Part shown: positions 22,679-31,849 of the stretch, piece after piece
How the letters are laid out: the number at the start of each line of letters is the position of its first letter
Position numbering within the stretch: position 1 is the stretch's first letter
Assembly: GCF_000723165.1 (NCBI RefSeq)
Contig: NZ_HG322949.1
Location: 3,831,296-3,895,295, forward strand
DNA: 64,000 nucleotides
Source of the DNA: Janthinobacterium agaricidamnosum NBRC 102515 = DSM 9628
GTDB lineage: Bacteria; Pseudomonadota; Gammaproteobacteria; Burkholderiales; Burkholderiaceae_D
Reading direction: 5' to 3'
The notes under the pieces: model-generated
What the model was told of the DNA's origin: nothing
Seen by the model: the letters and a program-made list of their open reading frames with translations, nothing else
Databases searched by the model: none
Translations under genes and position numbers: made by a program

Positions 22679-24565
22679 TTACTTCCAGTTGCCGCGCAAT
22701 TGCTGCACCTGCTGTTGCAGCAATTCCGGCGTGGCGTCGGCCGCCGCTACCGGCAAACCGACCGCCAGCGACAGCCGCGAACGCATGCCGGCCTTGAACG
22801 CGCGCTCGAACAGATGGCCGCTGCGGTGGCTCAGCAAATGTCCCCACAGGCCGCGCAGCGCCAGCGGAATCACCGGCACCTGCGAGCGCGCCAGGATCTT
22901 CGCGATACCGCCGCGGAATTCGCTGATCTGGCCGGTGCGCGTCAATTTTCCTTCCGGGAAAATGCACACCAGGTCGCCCTCGTGCAGCGCTTGCGCGATA
23001 TCGACGAACGCCTTTTCCATCAGGAATGGATCTTCCTTGGCCGGCGCGATTGGAATGGCCTTGGCGGTAAGGAACAGCCAGCCCAGCAGCGGCATCTTGA
23101 AAATCCGGTGATCCATGACGAAACGGATCGGCCTCGGGCTGGCCGCCATGATGACGATGGCGTCGACATAGCTGACGTGGTTGCACACCAGCACCGCCGC
23201 GCCTTCCTTCGGAATCCGTTCACCATCGACCACCTTGACGCGGTGCACGGTATGGATCAGCAGCCAGGCCAGGAAGCGCACCAGGAATTCCGGCACCAGC
23301 GAGAAAATATAGACCGCCACCAGCGCATTGAGGATCGCCGTGATCAGGAACAGCTGAGGGATCGTGAAACCCTGGCCCAGCAACACGATCGCCACGCCGG
23401 CCGCCGCCACCATGAACAGCGCGTTCAGGATATTCATGCCGGCGATGGTGCGCGAAATATGCCGCGGGTCGCAGCGCACCTGGATCAGCGCAAACAGCGG
23501 CACGATGAAAAAGCCGCCGAACAGGCCGATCATGACGATATCGAACAGGATGCGCAGCACGCCGGCCTGCGCCAGGAACGCGGCCACTTCGACCAGCCCG
23601 GTATTATGGTAGCCATTGCTGGCAAAAAACAGGTCGATGCCAAACAGCGACAGGCCGATCGAACCGAACGGCACCAGGCCGATTTCGACCTTGTGGCCCG
23701 ACAGCCGTTCGCACAGCAGCGAACCGGCGCCGATGCCGAGCGAAAACACGGTCAGCAGCAAGACGAACACGCCATGGCCGCCATGCAGGTAATTCTTGGC
23801 GTAGACCGGGAATTGCGCCAGGATCAGCGCGCCGTAAAACCAGAACCAGGAATTGCCGAGCATGGCCAGGAACACCGGCCGGTTCTTGCGCGAAAAACCG
23901 ATATTGCGGATCGATTCCATTAGCGGATTCCAACTGATCTGCAAGTCCGGTTCCGGCGCCGGCGTGCGCGGCACGCGGTAGCTGGCAACCAGGCCGAGCA
24001 GCGCCACGGCGACCGTCGCGCCGGCCACCAGTTGAATGCCCCACGGCTGGTAAACCACCAGCACCGCGCCCAGTATTTCACCGAGCAAGATGCCGACAAA
24101 GGTGCCCATTTCAATCAGGCCGTTACCGCCGATCAATTCATCCGGCTTCAATTGCTGCGGCAGATACGCGTATTTGACCGGCCCGAACAGCGTCGAATGG
24201 ATGCCCATGCCGACCACCGCCGCCACCAGCAGCCACAAGGTATGCGTCATCCAGCCGGCGGCGGCGATCGCCATGATGGCCAGCTCCATCCATTTGACGA
24301 AACGCGCCAGCCCGGCTTTTTCGAATTTGTCGGCCAGTTGCCCGGCCGTCGCCGAAAACACCACGTACGGCAAAATGAACAGGCCGGGGATCAGGTTGGT
24401 GATGGTCGACGGGTCCAGCGTGGTCCAGCTCAGCGCGTCGTAGGTCAGGATCACCATCAACGCGGTCTTGAACAAATTGTCGTTGAAGGCGCCAAAAAAC
24501 TGAGTCCAGAAAAAGGGCGCGAAGCGGCGCTGCGACAACAGGGAAAACTGGCTGTTCTGGCTCAT
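22679..24565 (-). CDS. MFS transporter fused to 1-acylglycerol-3-phosphate acyltransferase (LplT-PlsC type)
   Basis: A 628-residue protein. The first 410 residues are a 12-helix MFS domain of the lysophospholipid transporter type (FAPFFWTQFFGAFNDNLFKT). The last 200 residues are a PlsC acyltransferase with VLVCNHVSYVDAIVI (H-x4-D box), FVMDHRIFKMP and IFPEGKLTRTG. This is like E. coli LplT plus the acyltransferase part of Aas, but without an AMP-binding acyl-ACP synthetase domain. Probable role: flipping lysophospholipids inward and re-acylating them at the inner membrane. Monocistronic or followed by the hydrolase. Confidence 0.9.
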   Translation of the reverse strand: MSQNSQFSLLSQRRFAPFFWTQFFGAFNDNLFKTALMVILTYDALSWTTLDPSTITNLIPGLFILPYVVFSATAGQLADKFEKAGLARFVKWMELAIMAIAAAGWMTHTLWLLVAAVVGMGIHSTLFGPVKYAYLPQQLKPDELIGGNGLIEMGTFVGILLGEILGAVLVVYQPWGIQLVAGATVAVALLGLVASYRVPRTPAPEPDLQISWNPLMESIRNIGFSRKNRPVFLAMLGNSWFWFYGALILAQFPVYAKNYLHGGHGVFVLLLTVFSLGIGAGSLLCERLSGHKVEIGLVPFGSIGLSLFGIDLFFASNGYHNTGLVEVAAFLAQAGVLRILFDIVMIGLFGGFFIVPLFALIQVRCDPRHISRTIAGMNILNALFMVAAAGVAIVLLGQGFTIPQLFLITAILNALVAVYIFSLVPEFLVRFLAWLLIHTVHRVKVVDGERIPKEGAAVLVCNHVSYVDAIVIMAASPRPIRFVMDHRIFKMPLLGWLFLTAKAIPIAPAKEDPFLMEKAFVDIAQALHEGDLVCIFPEGKLTRTGQISEFRGGIAKILARSQVPVIPLALRGLWGHLLSHRSGHLFERAFKAGMRSRLSLAVGLPVAAADATPELLQQQVQQLRGNWK

Positions 24566-24970
24566 GAGGGAATTGGCGGGTGAAGGAGATTGCTAAAATA
24601 CAGCACTATGCCGCGCACGACAATCCTATTCTATGGAAACAATTTCCTAAAATCAACATTGAAATATCGCCAGTCACAGAAAGTTACATTTGATCTTGCC
24701 TGGACGGGCGCGGCGGGCACAGAACCGGGCTTCCGGGCGTGAGATAAGATCGCCATCCATGCACATCACCACAATCTTTTTTTCTTGCTGAATGCAACGC
24801 CTGCATCCAGCTTTCATGCAATAAAAGTTGTTAAAAAACAACATTTATTAATTATATTCCTTTTAAATTAATAAGTGAGTACGAAAAAATAAGTCCAGCC
24901 TATAGAATTGCCCCCGCCATTAAGTCGGAGGAATTCTCCCTCGACATTAATCTATAAAAGAAAGTAAATA
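24566..24970. other. AT-rich intergenic region upstream of the small beta-barrel gene
   Basis: About 400 bp with no gene. From 24780 to 24900 it is markedly AT-rich and includes the inverted repeat GTTGTT-AAAA-AACAAC near 24827-24842. The ribosome-binding region GGAGGAATTC-like is at about 24926. The long leader and composition suggest a strongly regulated promoter for the outer-membrane protein, but I cannot fix the -35/-10. Confidence 0.4.
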
Positions 24971-25519
24971 ATGAATCAAAAAATTATCGCCGTTACCATC
25001 GCCGCCGCTTTGTCGCTTCCTATGCTGGCCCACGCTGAAGGCGCTTACCTTGGCGCCAATATCGGCCGTTCTGATTTGAAAGCGGATGGCGATACCCGTG
25101 ACCAAACCGCTTACAAAGCGTATGCCGGTTACGATTTCACCAAAAATTTTGGTGTGGAAGCAGCTTATGTCGATTTCGGAAAAATCAAGGAACGCGACGG
25201 TAATTCCTCGCTGAGCGTCAAGTCCAGCGCATTTTACGTCGCGGCGACCGCCAATTGGCCGCTGAGCGAGCAATTCTCGCTGTTCGCCAAAGCAGGCGCA
25301 TCGGCCAATCGGGTTAAAGTTGACTACAGTGAGCCTGGTTTCTCGGAAAACACCAAGGAGAATAAAACCAGCGTCATGTTCGGCATCGGCGGCGTCTACG
25401 CCATCAACAAAAACCTGTCGGTCGTTGCCGAATACGAGAACTTCGGCAAAATATACAATCGCGATGGCGGCGATCTGAAAGCCAACCTGTTCTCGGCTGG
25501 CCTGCGTTACAAGTTCTAA
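24971..25519 (+). CDS. Small outer-membrane beta-barrel protein (OmpA-like / OmpX-type)
   Basis: A 182-residue protein with a signal peptide MNQKIIAVTIAAALSLPMLAHA and cleavage before EGAYLGANIG. The mature part is an eight-strand barrel by pattern (GAYLGANIGRSDL, TAYKAYAGYDF, KNFGVEAAYVDFGK, AFYVAATANWPL and SLFAKAGASAN, ending in FSAGLRYKF with the C-terminal Phe needed for BAM insertion). No peptidoglycan-binding domain is attached. Function is probably structural or adhesive. It has its own long AT-rich leader and is closed by the bidirectional terminator at 25541. Confidence 0.88.
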   Translation: MNQKIIAVTIAAALSLPMLAHAEGAYLGANIGRSDLKADGDTRDQTAYKAYAGYDFTKNFGVEAAYVDFGKIKERDGNSSLSVKSSAFYVAATANWPLSEQFSLFAKAGASANRVKVDYSEPGFSENTKENKTSVMFGIGGVYAINKNLSVVAEYENFGKIYNRDGGDLKANLFSAGLRYKF

Positions 25520-25540
25520 TGATCAGTTTGATATAAAAAA

Positions 25541-25573
25541 AGCCGGCATATACAAAAATATGCCGGCTTTTTT
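25541..25573. terminator. Bidirectional rho-independent terminator
   Basis: Stem AGCCGGCATA (25541-25550) / TATGCCGGCT (25559-25568), 8-nt loop, preceded by A7 and followed by T6. It ends both the beta-barrel gene and the convergent AbrB-family gene, whose stop codon lies in the T run. Confidence 0.92.
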
Positions 25574-26654
25574 ATTGGCGCCGTTTATGCCAGCGTTTCA
25601 GGCCGTTAAATACCGGTGCGATGCTTAATACCAGCACCACCATGCGCGAGACGTGGAAGGCCGTCACCACCGGCACGCCCAGGTGCAGGGTCTTGGCGGT
25701 CAGCGACATTTCAGCGATGCCGCCCGGCGACGTCGCCAGGATCGCGGTGCCCGGATGGAGGCCGGCCAGGTGCGCCAAGGTCAGCCCGAAACCCGCCGCC
25801 AGTCCCATCGCCAGCAAGCTGCACAACGCCACGCTGGCCAGGTAGCGCGGCGCGGCATGCAAAAAGCCCGGCGTAAACCGGCTGCCCAGCGCAATGCCGA
25901 TAAAGAGCTGGCCCAGCCTGATCATCCATTCCGGCAAACGGCTCAGGTGGATGCCGCAACCGGTCAAGACCAGCGCCATCAGCAACGGACCGATGACCCA
26001 CGCATTCGGCACATTCCAGCGTTTTAATACCAGCGCGGCGGCGCTGGTCAGCAGCACCAGCAGCAGCAAGCCGCCATGATCGACTTGCGCCGCGCCCGGC
26101 ACATACAAGTCATGCCCCAGTCCCAGGCCGTGCTGGCCCCAGTAGCGGATCGCAAACGGGATGATGCCGACCACCAGCATGATGCGCAGGCTGTGCGCGG
26201 CGGCCACCCGTTCGACGATGGCGCCATGGCGCTCGCTTTGCACCGCCATTTCCGACGCGCCGCCGACGGCCATCGCAAAAAACGCGGTGGTCCGGTCGGT
26301 GCCGGACAGTTTATGCAGCAGCCAGCCGCACAGGCAGCCCAGGCTCAGCGCGAAGGCCACCGCCACCACGATCCAGCCGGCATGGCTGACCAGCGCCAGC
26401 AGCACCGGCGCCGTGAAGTACAAGCCCAGCGCGCTGCCGATGGCCCACTGGCCCGCTTCGCGCACCCGCACCGGGCAGCGCAGGTCGCGCCCGGCCAGGC
26501 GCAGGATCGCGGTCGTGAACAGCGGACCGATCATCCACGGCAGCGGCGTATTCAGCCACAGGCACAGCGCGGCGCCGGCAAAGCCCAGCAACAGCGCCGC
26601 CAGGAAAGGCCGCAACATCGGATGCTGTAAGCCCGCATGCCGCGGCCACGTCAT
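25572..26654 (-). CDS. AbrB-family membrane protein (putative ammonia-monooxygenase/transport type)
   Basis: A 360-residue polytopic protein with about ten hydrophobic helices in two repeats, each carrying the AbrB duplication signature: PLPWMIGPLFTTAILRL in the first and NAWVIGPLLMALVLTG in the second, plus TSPGGIAEMSL and MAVGGASEMAV. The family is annotated as AbrB duplication/ammonia monooxygenase and is often found with tricarboxylate-type uptake genes; its substrate is unproven. Its ATG overlaps the stop of the ABC ATPase gene (TAATG), so it belongs to that operon. Confidence 0.85.
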   Translation of the reverse strand: MTWPRHAGLQHPMLRPFLAALLLGFAGAALCLWLNTPLPWMIGPLFTTAILRLAGRDLRCPVRVREAGQWAIGSALGLYFTAPVLLALVSHAGWIVVAVAFALSLGCLCGWLLHKLSGTDRTTAFFAMAVGGASEMAVQSERHGAIVERVAAAHSLRIMLVVGIIPFAIRYWGQHGLGLGHDLYVPGAAQVDHGGLLLLVLLTSAAALVLKRWNVPNAWVIGPLLMALVLTGCGIHLSRLPEWMIRLGQLFIGIALGSRFTPGFLHAAPRYLASVALCSLLAMGLAAGFGLTLAHLAGLHPGTAILATSPGGIAEMSLTAKTLHLGVPVVTAFHVSRMVVLVLSIAPVFNGLKRWHKRRQ

Positions 26655-27727
26655 TAAAATACCCAGAGCTTATCCGCCGGCATGTGCAGCCAGTAATTGC
26701 CGGCGTCGAGCTTGTGCTTGGAATACGCGCGCAAGCTGATTTCATTGGCGCCGGCGCGGTGGAACAGGCATTCCCAGCGGTCGCCCAGGTACATGCAGGT
26801 CAGCAACGGCAATTCGATCGCGTTGTCGACCTGGGTCGCGCTGATCCGCACTTCCTCGACCCGGATCACGGTGCTGACGTCGCCGCCGGTATTGGCGCCG
26901 CGCGCGCTGCCGCTCATGGCTTGCCCATCGACTTGCAGGCGAACCGTCTTGCCGTCGCGCTGCAGCAGCTGGCCCGGCAAGCGGTTATTGCTGCCCATGA
27001 ATTCGGCGGTGAACAGCGTATCCGGCGTTTCATACATGCTTTGCGGCGAACCTTGCTGTTCGATCTTGCCGTTGTTGAGCAACAGGATGCGGTCCGAAAT
27101 CGCCATCGCCTCGGCCTGGTCATGGGTCACCATCAGCGCCGACAGGCCGAGCCGCACGATCAGCTCGCGCAGGAAGGCGCGCGCTTCTTCGCGCAGCTTG
27201 GCGTCCAGGTTCGACAGCGGTTCGTCGAGCAGGATCACCGGCGGGTTGTACACCAGCGCGCGGGCGATCGCCACCCGTTGCTGCTGGCCGCCCGACAATT
27301 GGTGCGGATAACGCTCGGCCAGATGGCCGAGACCCAGCTGGGTCAGTACTTCCTTGATGCGCGCGGCGATCTCGGTGCTGCCCATCTTGCGCAGCTTCAA
27401 GCCGTAGGCGACGTTATCGAACACGGTCTTGTGCGGCCACAGCGCATACGACTGGAACACCAGGCCCAGGTTGCGCTGTTCGGCCGCCATCTCGAAATTT
27501 TTGGCGCCGTCGAATACGCGCCGTTCGCCGATATCGATGGTGCCGCCCTTCGGGCTTTCCAGCCCGGCCACGGCGCGCAGCAAGGTGGTCTTGCCGCTGC
27601 CCGAAGGCCCCAGCAAGGCGACCACTTCGCCTTTTTGCAGGTGCATCGAGACACCCTTCAGGATCTGGTTGGCGGAGGCGCCGGTGCCGTAGTCCAGGTA
27701 CAGCTCGTTGACGGTCAATTCATTCAT
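26654..27727 (-). CDS. ABC transporter ATPase, FbpC/PotA-like importer family
   Basis: A 357-residue protein. Walker A GPSGSGKTT, signature LSGGQQQRVAIARAL, Walker B VILLDEPLSNLD and the H-loop VTHDQAEA are all present, so it is an active ATPase. A C-terminal TOBE-like domain (about 240-357) is typical of iron(III), spermidine and phosphonate importers. It energises the permease encoded 23 bp upstream. Substrate is suggested only by the partner binding protein. Confidence 0.93.
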   Translation of the reverse strand: MNELTVNELYLDYGTGASANQILKGVSMHLQKGEVVALLGPSGSGKTTLLRAVAGLESPKGGTIDIGERRVFDGAKNFEMAAEQRNLGLVFQSYALWPHKTVFDNVAYGLKLRKMGSTEIAARIKEVLTQLGLGHLAERYPHQLSGGQQQRVAIARALVYNPPVILLDEPLSNLDAKLREEARAFLRELIVRLGLSALMVTHDQAEAMAISDRILLLNNGKIEQQGSPQSMYETPDTLFTAEFMGSNNRLPGQLLQRDGKTVRLQVDGQAMSGSARGANTGGDVSTVIRVEEVRISATQVDNAIELPLLTCMYLGDRWECLFHRAGANEISLRAYSKHKLDAGNYWLHMPADKLWVF

Positions 27728-27750
27728 GGTCAGGTCTCGTTTATATTGGA

Positions 27751-29526
27751 TTAGTTATGCAGCTTGACGCCAAAGCGCAAGGCGATCCCCAGGCCGATGG
27801 CCACCAGGGTGATGTTGATGAACGACAGCGCCGCCACCAGGTCGGTCGAACCGCCGGCCCACAGCGACACCAGCATCGCACCGATCACTTCGGTGCCCGG
27901 CGACAGCAGGTAGACGCCGGTCGAATATTCGCGCTCGAAAATCAGGAACACCATCAGCCACGCGCCCAGCAGGCCGTACTTGATCAGCGGCAGGGTGACG
28001 TCGCGGGTCACCTGGCCGCGGCTGGCGCCGACCGCGCGCGCCGCTTCCTCCAGTTCCGGGCCGACTTGCAGCAGCGCGGTCGAAATCAGGCGCATGCCGT
28101 ACGCCATCCACACCACCGAATAGGCCAGCCACAGGGCGAAGATGGTCGAGCGCACTTCGCGCAGCAGCGGGATCAGGTGGCCGCTGAGCCAGACGGCGAC
28201 GCCGTTGTCCATGGTTTTCAGGAAGCCGTCGATCCAGGCCGGCACGAACAGGAACATCCACAGGAACGACAGGCCGGCCAGCAAGCCGGGCACGGCGCGC
28301 GGCACCAGCACGCTGTAGTCGAGCAAGCGGGTGATGCCGTCCGGCTTGCGGTGCATCGCCAGCGCAATGCCGCAATAGCACATCACCGCCAGCGCGCCGC
28401 CGATGACGCCGATCAGGATGGTGTTGACGATGCCGCGCACCAGCGACGGCTGCTCGAAAATATCGCGGAAATGCTGCAAGGTCAGCACGTCGGCCAGGTG
28501 CACGCCTTCGCCCCAGTACTGCACGAACGAACGCAGCACGATGCCCGAAATCGGCAGCACGATGGTGAACACCAGCCAGCCGGCCAGCAAGGCGAACGCC
28601 AGCCATTTCCAGCGGCCCAGCGGCATCGCCTTGCTGCGCGCGCCCTTGCCCTTGATCGACACATATTTGTTGGCCGACTTCAGCAGCCAGCGCTGTATCA
28701 TCACCAGCGGCATGGTCACCATCACCAGGCACACCGCGACGGCCGCCATCAAATGGTAAGAAGGCGTGCCGAGCTTGTTGGTCAGCTTGTACAGGTAGGT
28801 CGCCAGCACCAGGTGGCCTTCCGGGTCGCCCAGCACCAGCACCAGGCCGAACACTTCAAACCCGAGGAAGAACACCAGCACGCCGGCATACGCCAGCGCC
28901 GGCATGATCATCGGCAGCGACACGTTGAGCATCACCTGCACCGGCGACGCGCCGGCCACGCGGGCCGCTTCCTCGACATCCGAGCCGAGGCTTTTCAGCG
29001 CCGACGAGGCGTACAGGTAGACATGCGGCACGTGGGTCAGGCCGGCGATGACGACGATGCTGGTGAACGAATAAATATTCCAGGGCACGAAGCCGATCAG
29101 CTCCTTGACCCACACCGAATAAAAGCCGACCGGCCCCATCGAGACGACGTAGCCGAAGCCCATCACCATCGGCGACACGAAAATCGGCACCAGCAGCAGC
29201 GGCGCAACCCAGCCGCGGCCCGGCAAATCGGTGCGCACCATCAGGAAGGCCAGCATGCCGCCGAGCGGCACGGCGATCACCGCCAGGCCGGTGGCCATCA
29301 GCATGCCGTTCTTGAAGGCCATGCTGAAATCGGGATCGTCGAAGATGAAACGGTAGGCGTCGAAACCGAGTTCCTTGACCGGCATGAAGAATGGCGCGGA
29401 CAGGAAACTCTGGTAGAAAATCAGGAACAGCGGCAGAAAAATGGCGACGCAGGTAAGCGTCACGACCACGCCGCGCGGCCAGTTCAGGCGCGACCGGGCA
29501 TGGACCGGCAGGGTAGCTGTTTGCAT
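27751..29526 (-). CDS. ABC transporter permease, fused double-permease FbpB type
   Basis: About 591 residues with two BPD_transp_1 halves joined in one chain, as in FbpB. Each has six helices and an EAA loop: AARVAGASPVQVMLNVSLPM in the first and AARAVGASRGQVTRDVTLPL in the second. ATG 29526 begins MQTATLPVHARSRLNWPRGV; the frame extends 14 residues upstream but without support. It pairs with the ATPase at 26654 and the binding protein at 29691. Confidence 0.92.
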   Translation of the reverse strand: MQTATLPVHARSRLNWPRGVVVTLTCVAIFLPLFLIFYQSFLSAPFFMPVKELGFDAYRFIFDDPDFSMAFKNGMLMATGLAVIAVPLGGMLAFLMVRTDLPGRGWVAPLLLVPIFVSPMVMGFGYVVSMGPVGFYSVWVKELIGFVPWNIYSFTSIVVIAGLTHVPHVYLYASSALKSLGSDVEEAARVAGASPVQVMLNVSLPMIMPALAYAGVLVFFLGFEVFGLVLVLGDPEGHLVLATYLYKLTNKLGTPSYHLMAAVAVCLVMVTMPLVMIQRWLLKSANKYVSIKGKGARSKAMPLGRWKWLAFALLAGWLVFTIVLPISGIVLRSFVQYWGEGVHLADVLTLQHFRDIFEQPSLVRGIVNTILIGVIGGALAVMCYCGIALAMHRKPDGITRLLDYSVLVPRAVPGLLAGLSFLWMFLFVPAWIDGFLKTMDNGVAVWLSGHLIPLLREVRSTIFALWLAYSVVWMAYGMRLISTALLQVGPELEEAARAVGASRGQVTRDVTLPLIKYGLLGAWLMVFLIFEREYSTGVYLLSPGTEVIGAMLVSLWAGGSTDLVAALSFINITLVAIGLGIALRFGVKLHN

Positions 29527-29690
29527 GAAAAATCCGATGAATGAGGGGCCGCGGCGCAGCGCTGGCATCCCGGGTTTGAAAAAAAAGACGGCGCCGGGCG
29601 GTCGCCGCCGCGCACGCCGTCAAGGGCCTGTGCGGACCGCGATGGAAAAGACTCCCCTTTTCCATGACCGCCGCGCCGGCCCGTGCAACC

Positions 29691-30788
29691 TTATTTTTTA
29701 CCGGCAGTTTCTTTCCACTGTTTCAGGAAAGCCATGCGCTTGGCCGGCCCCAGGAATTGCAGCACGATCGGGTGCACCGGCACCGGCTTGATATTCTCGG
29801 CGCCGATCTGCCTGATCAGGTCGGACGAGGTGGTCTCGCCCTTGACGTCGGCGCGGATCGCGAACAGCTTGGAATCGTTGGCGATCACGGTCTGGCCGCG
29901 CTGCGACAGCACGTAGTCGAGCCACAGCTTGCCGGCGTTGACGTTTTTGGCGTTCTTGTTGATGAACTGGACACGCGACAGTATCAGCGTGTAATCCTTC
30001 GGCAGCACCACGCCGATCGACGGGTCGGTCTTGGCGCGCACCAGCGCGTACGAACCGAGCACGTTGTAGCCGATCAGGTTTTCACCCGACGAGATACGTT
30101 CCATCATGGTGCCGGTGGACGATTGCACGCGCACCTTGGCGACGCCGAAGGCGTTTTGCAAGTCCGGGAATTTCGGGAATTCCTTGGCGTCCTGGGTCAT
30201 GAACATGAAGCCGACGCCGGATTTTTCGATGTCGTAGGTGGTAACCTTGTCCTTGAACTTCGGCTGGGTGATCAGCTTGGCGAAGTCGGCGTGGGTGGCC
30301 GGCACTTCCTTCGGATCGACCAGGCGCTTGTTGTAGACGATCGCCGCCGGCTCGAAGGTGGTGCCGTAGGCCATGTCGTCCCACATCGCCCAGCCCGGGA
30401 TCCTGGCCGCTTCGACCGATTTGTATTTCAGCGCGTAGCCGTCGGATGCGAGGCGCATCTGCAAGTCCATCGCCGACGACCACATCACGTCGGCGGTATT
30501 GCCGCCGGCCGCCACTTCGGAAATGAAGCGGTTGTACACTTCGGTCGAATTCATGTCGTTGTATTCGACCGTAATGCCCGGGTACAGCGCATTAAAGTCC
30601 TTGATCAGCGGCGCGGCGGCCTTGCTGTCGGTGGCGCCGTAAATCACGACCTTGCCTTCTTTTTTCGCGGCGTCGATGATCTTCTGGTAGTCGGCGGGGT
30701 AGCCGGCCGGCACTTGCCCGTACGCCGCGCCGGCCATGCCTGCCAATGCGCTTGCCAAAGCTGCGGCCATCATGGTTTTCGAAATCAT
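29691..30788 (-). CDS. ABC transporter substrate-binding protein, iron(III)/thiamine-like family
   Basis: A 365-residue protein with a signal peptide (MISKTMMAAALASALAGMAGA, then AYGQ). The body has the class of FbpA-like proteins: KEGKVVIYGATDSKAAAPLI, VEYNDMNSTEVYNRF and TADVMWSSAMDLQMRL. It lacks an obvious pair of adjacent Tyr ligands that would prove ferric binding, so iron, an iron chelate or an organic anion are all possible. It begins the ABC part of a minus-strand cluster placed next to a Bug receptor, a porin and TctDE. Confidence 0.88.
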   Translation of the reverse strand: MISKTMMAAALASALAGMAGAAYGQVPAGYPADYQKIIDAAKKEGKVVIYGATDSKAAAPLIKDFNALYPGITVEYNDMNSTEVYNRFISEVAAGGNTADVMWSSAMDLQMRLASDGYALKYKSVEAARIPGWAMWDDMAYGTTFEPAAIVYNKRLVDPKEVPATHADFAKLITQPKFKDKVTTYDIEKSGVGFMFMTQDAKEFPKFPDLQNAFGVAKVRVQSSTGTMMERISSGENLIGYNVLGSYALVRAKTDPSIGVVLPKDYTLILSRVQFINKNAKNVNAGKLWLDYVLSQRGQTVIANDSKLFAIRADVKGETTSSDLIRQIGAENIKPVPVHPIVLQFLGPAKRMAFLKQWKETAGKK

Positions 30789-30858
30789 GTCTGTGTCTCC
30801 ATTGTGGTAAGTGTTATTGGTGCTGTTTTATTGCTACTGTCTTATTCGTGCCGTCTGG

Positions 30859-31824
30859 TCAACGCAGCAGACCCAGTTCGCTGGCGCGCTTGCCGTAGTC
30901 GTCCACGGCTTTTTTGACATACTCGGTCAGCGCCGGCCCGGTCAGTCCGAACGGGAATAAGCCGGCGGCGGTGCGCAATTGCGCAAATTGGGGCGTGGCC
31001 AGCATATGGTTGAACGCCGCCACCCATTGTTGATAATCGGCTTCCGGCACTTGCGGCGCCATCCAGACGCCGCGGATGATCGGCCAGACCACGTCGACGC
31101 CCTGCTCGCGCGCGGTCGGCGCATTGGCCAGCAAGCCGGGCAAACGGTGCTCGGACAGCACCGCCAGCACGCGGGTATTATTACTGGCCACGTTCAGCGT
31201 GGCTTCCGAGGTATCGCCCGACACCACCTGCACAAAACTGGCCTGCATCGCGGTGAACACCTCGCCGCCGCCTTCCAGCGCGACGAAACGCAGCACCTTG
31301 GGATCGATGCCGGCCTGGCGCGCCACCAGCGCCATCTTGACCCAGTCCTGGCTGCCGATGGTGCCGGAGACGCCGATCAAGACCTTGTCCGGCTCATGCT
31401 TCAAGGCGTCGGTCAGGTCGGCCAGCGTCTTGAACGGCGAATCGGCGCGCACCGCGATCATGCCGTAGTCGGCGCCCAGCGCGGCCACCCAGCGCACATC
31501 GCCGGCGCGCGCCTTGCCGAACTTGCCCTGCGCCAGGTTGAGCAGCGAACCGCCCGAAAACGCCACCATGGTGTCCGGTTCGGCGCGCCTTTGCTGCGAC
31601 ACCATCGAATGCCACGCCACCGCGCCGATGCCGCCCGGCAGATACGAAATGCGCATCTCGCGCGCATCGGCCGCCGGCAGCACGCGCAAGCCCTTCTGGA
31701 CCAGCTTGCAAGTCAGGTCCATCGCGCCGCCCGGCTTGGACGGCACGATGCACTCGGCCGGCGCGGCCTGGACCGGCATGCATGCCAGCCCGGCCAGCAA
31801 GGCGAAAAACGGTTTCAGCGACAT
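30859..31824 (-). CDS. Bug-family periplasmic receptor (tripartite tricarboxylate transporter TctC type)
   Basis: A 321-residue exported protein (signal to about residue 20, cleaved after VQA). The fold signature of Bug proteins is present: CIVPSKPGGAMDLTCKLVQK, RISYLPGGIGAVAWHSM and VALEGGGEVFTAMQASFVQV. These proteins bind small carboxylates. The usual TctA and TctB membrane partners are not in the window, so this is an orphan receptor which may serve sensing by TctDE or deliver substrate to another carrier. It lies between the ABC binding protein and the porin on the same strand. Confidence 0.9.
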   Translation of the reverse strand: MSLKPFFALLAGLACMPVQAAPAECIVPSKPGGAMDLTCKLVQKGLRVLPAADAREMRISYLPGGIGAVAWHSMVSQQRRAEPDTMVAFSGGSLLNLAQGKFGKARAGDVRWVAALGADYGMIAVRADSPFKTLADLTDALKHEPDKVLIGVSGTIGSQDWVKMALVARQAGIDPKVLRFVALEGGGEVFTAMQASFVQVVSGDTSEATLNVASNNTRVLAVLSEHRLPGLLANAPTAREQGVDVVWPIIRGVWMAPQVPEADYQQWVAAFNHMLATPQFAQLRTAAGLFPFGLTGPALTEYVKKAVDDYGKRASELGLLR

Positions 31825-31849
31825 GGCGACGGTGCGATAGTGGCGTGGA

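Noticed and set aside
26684..29544. Long plus-strand frames opposite the ABC ATPase and permease genes
   Set aside because: They are rich in Gln, His and Arg with no hydrophobic cores, as expected from codon-position bias opposite real high-GC genes.
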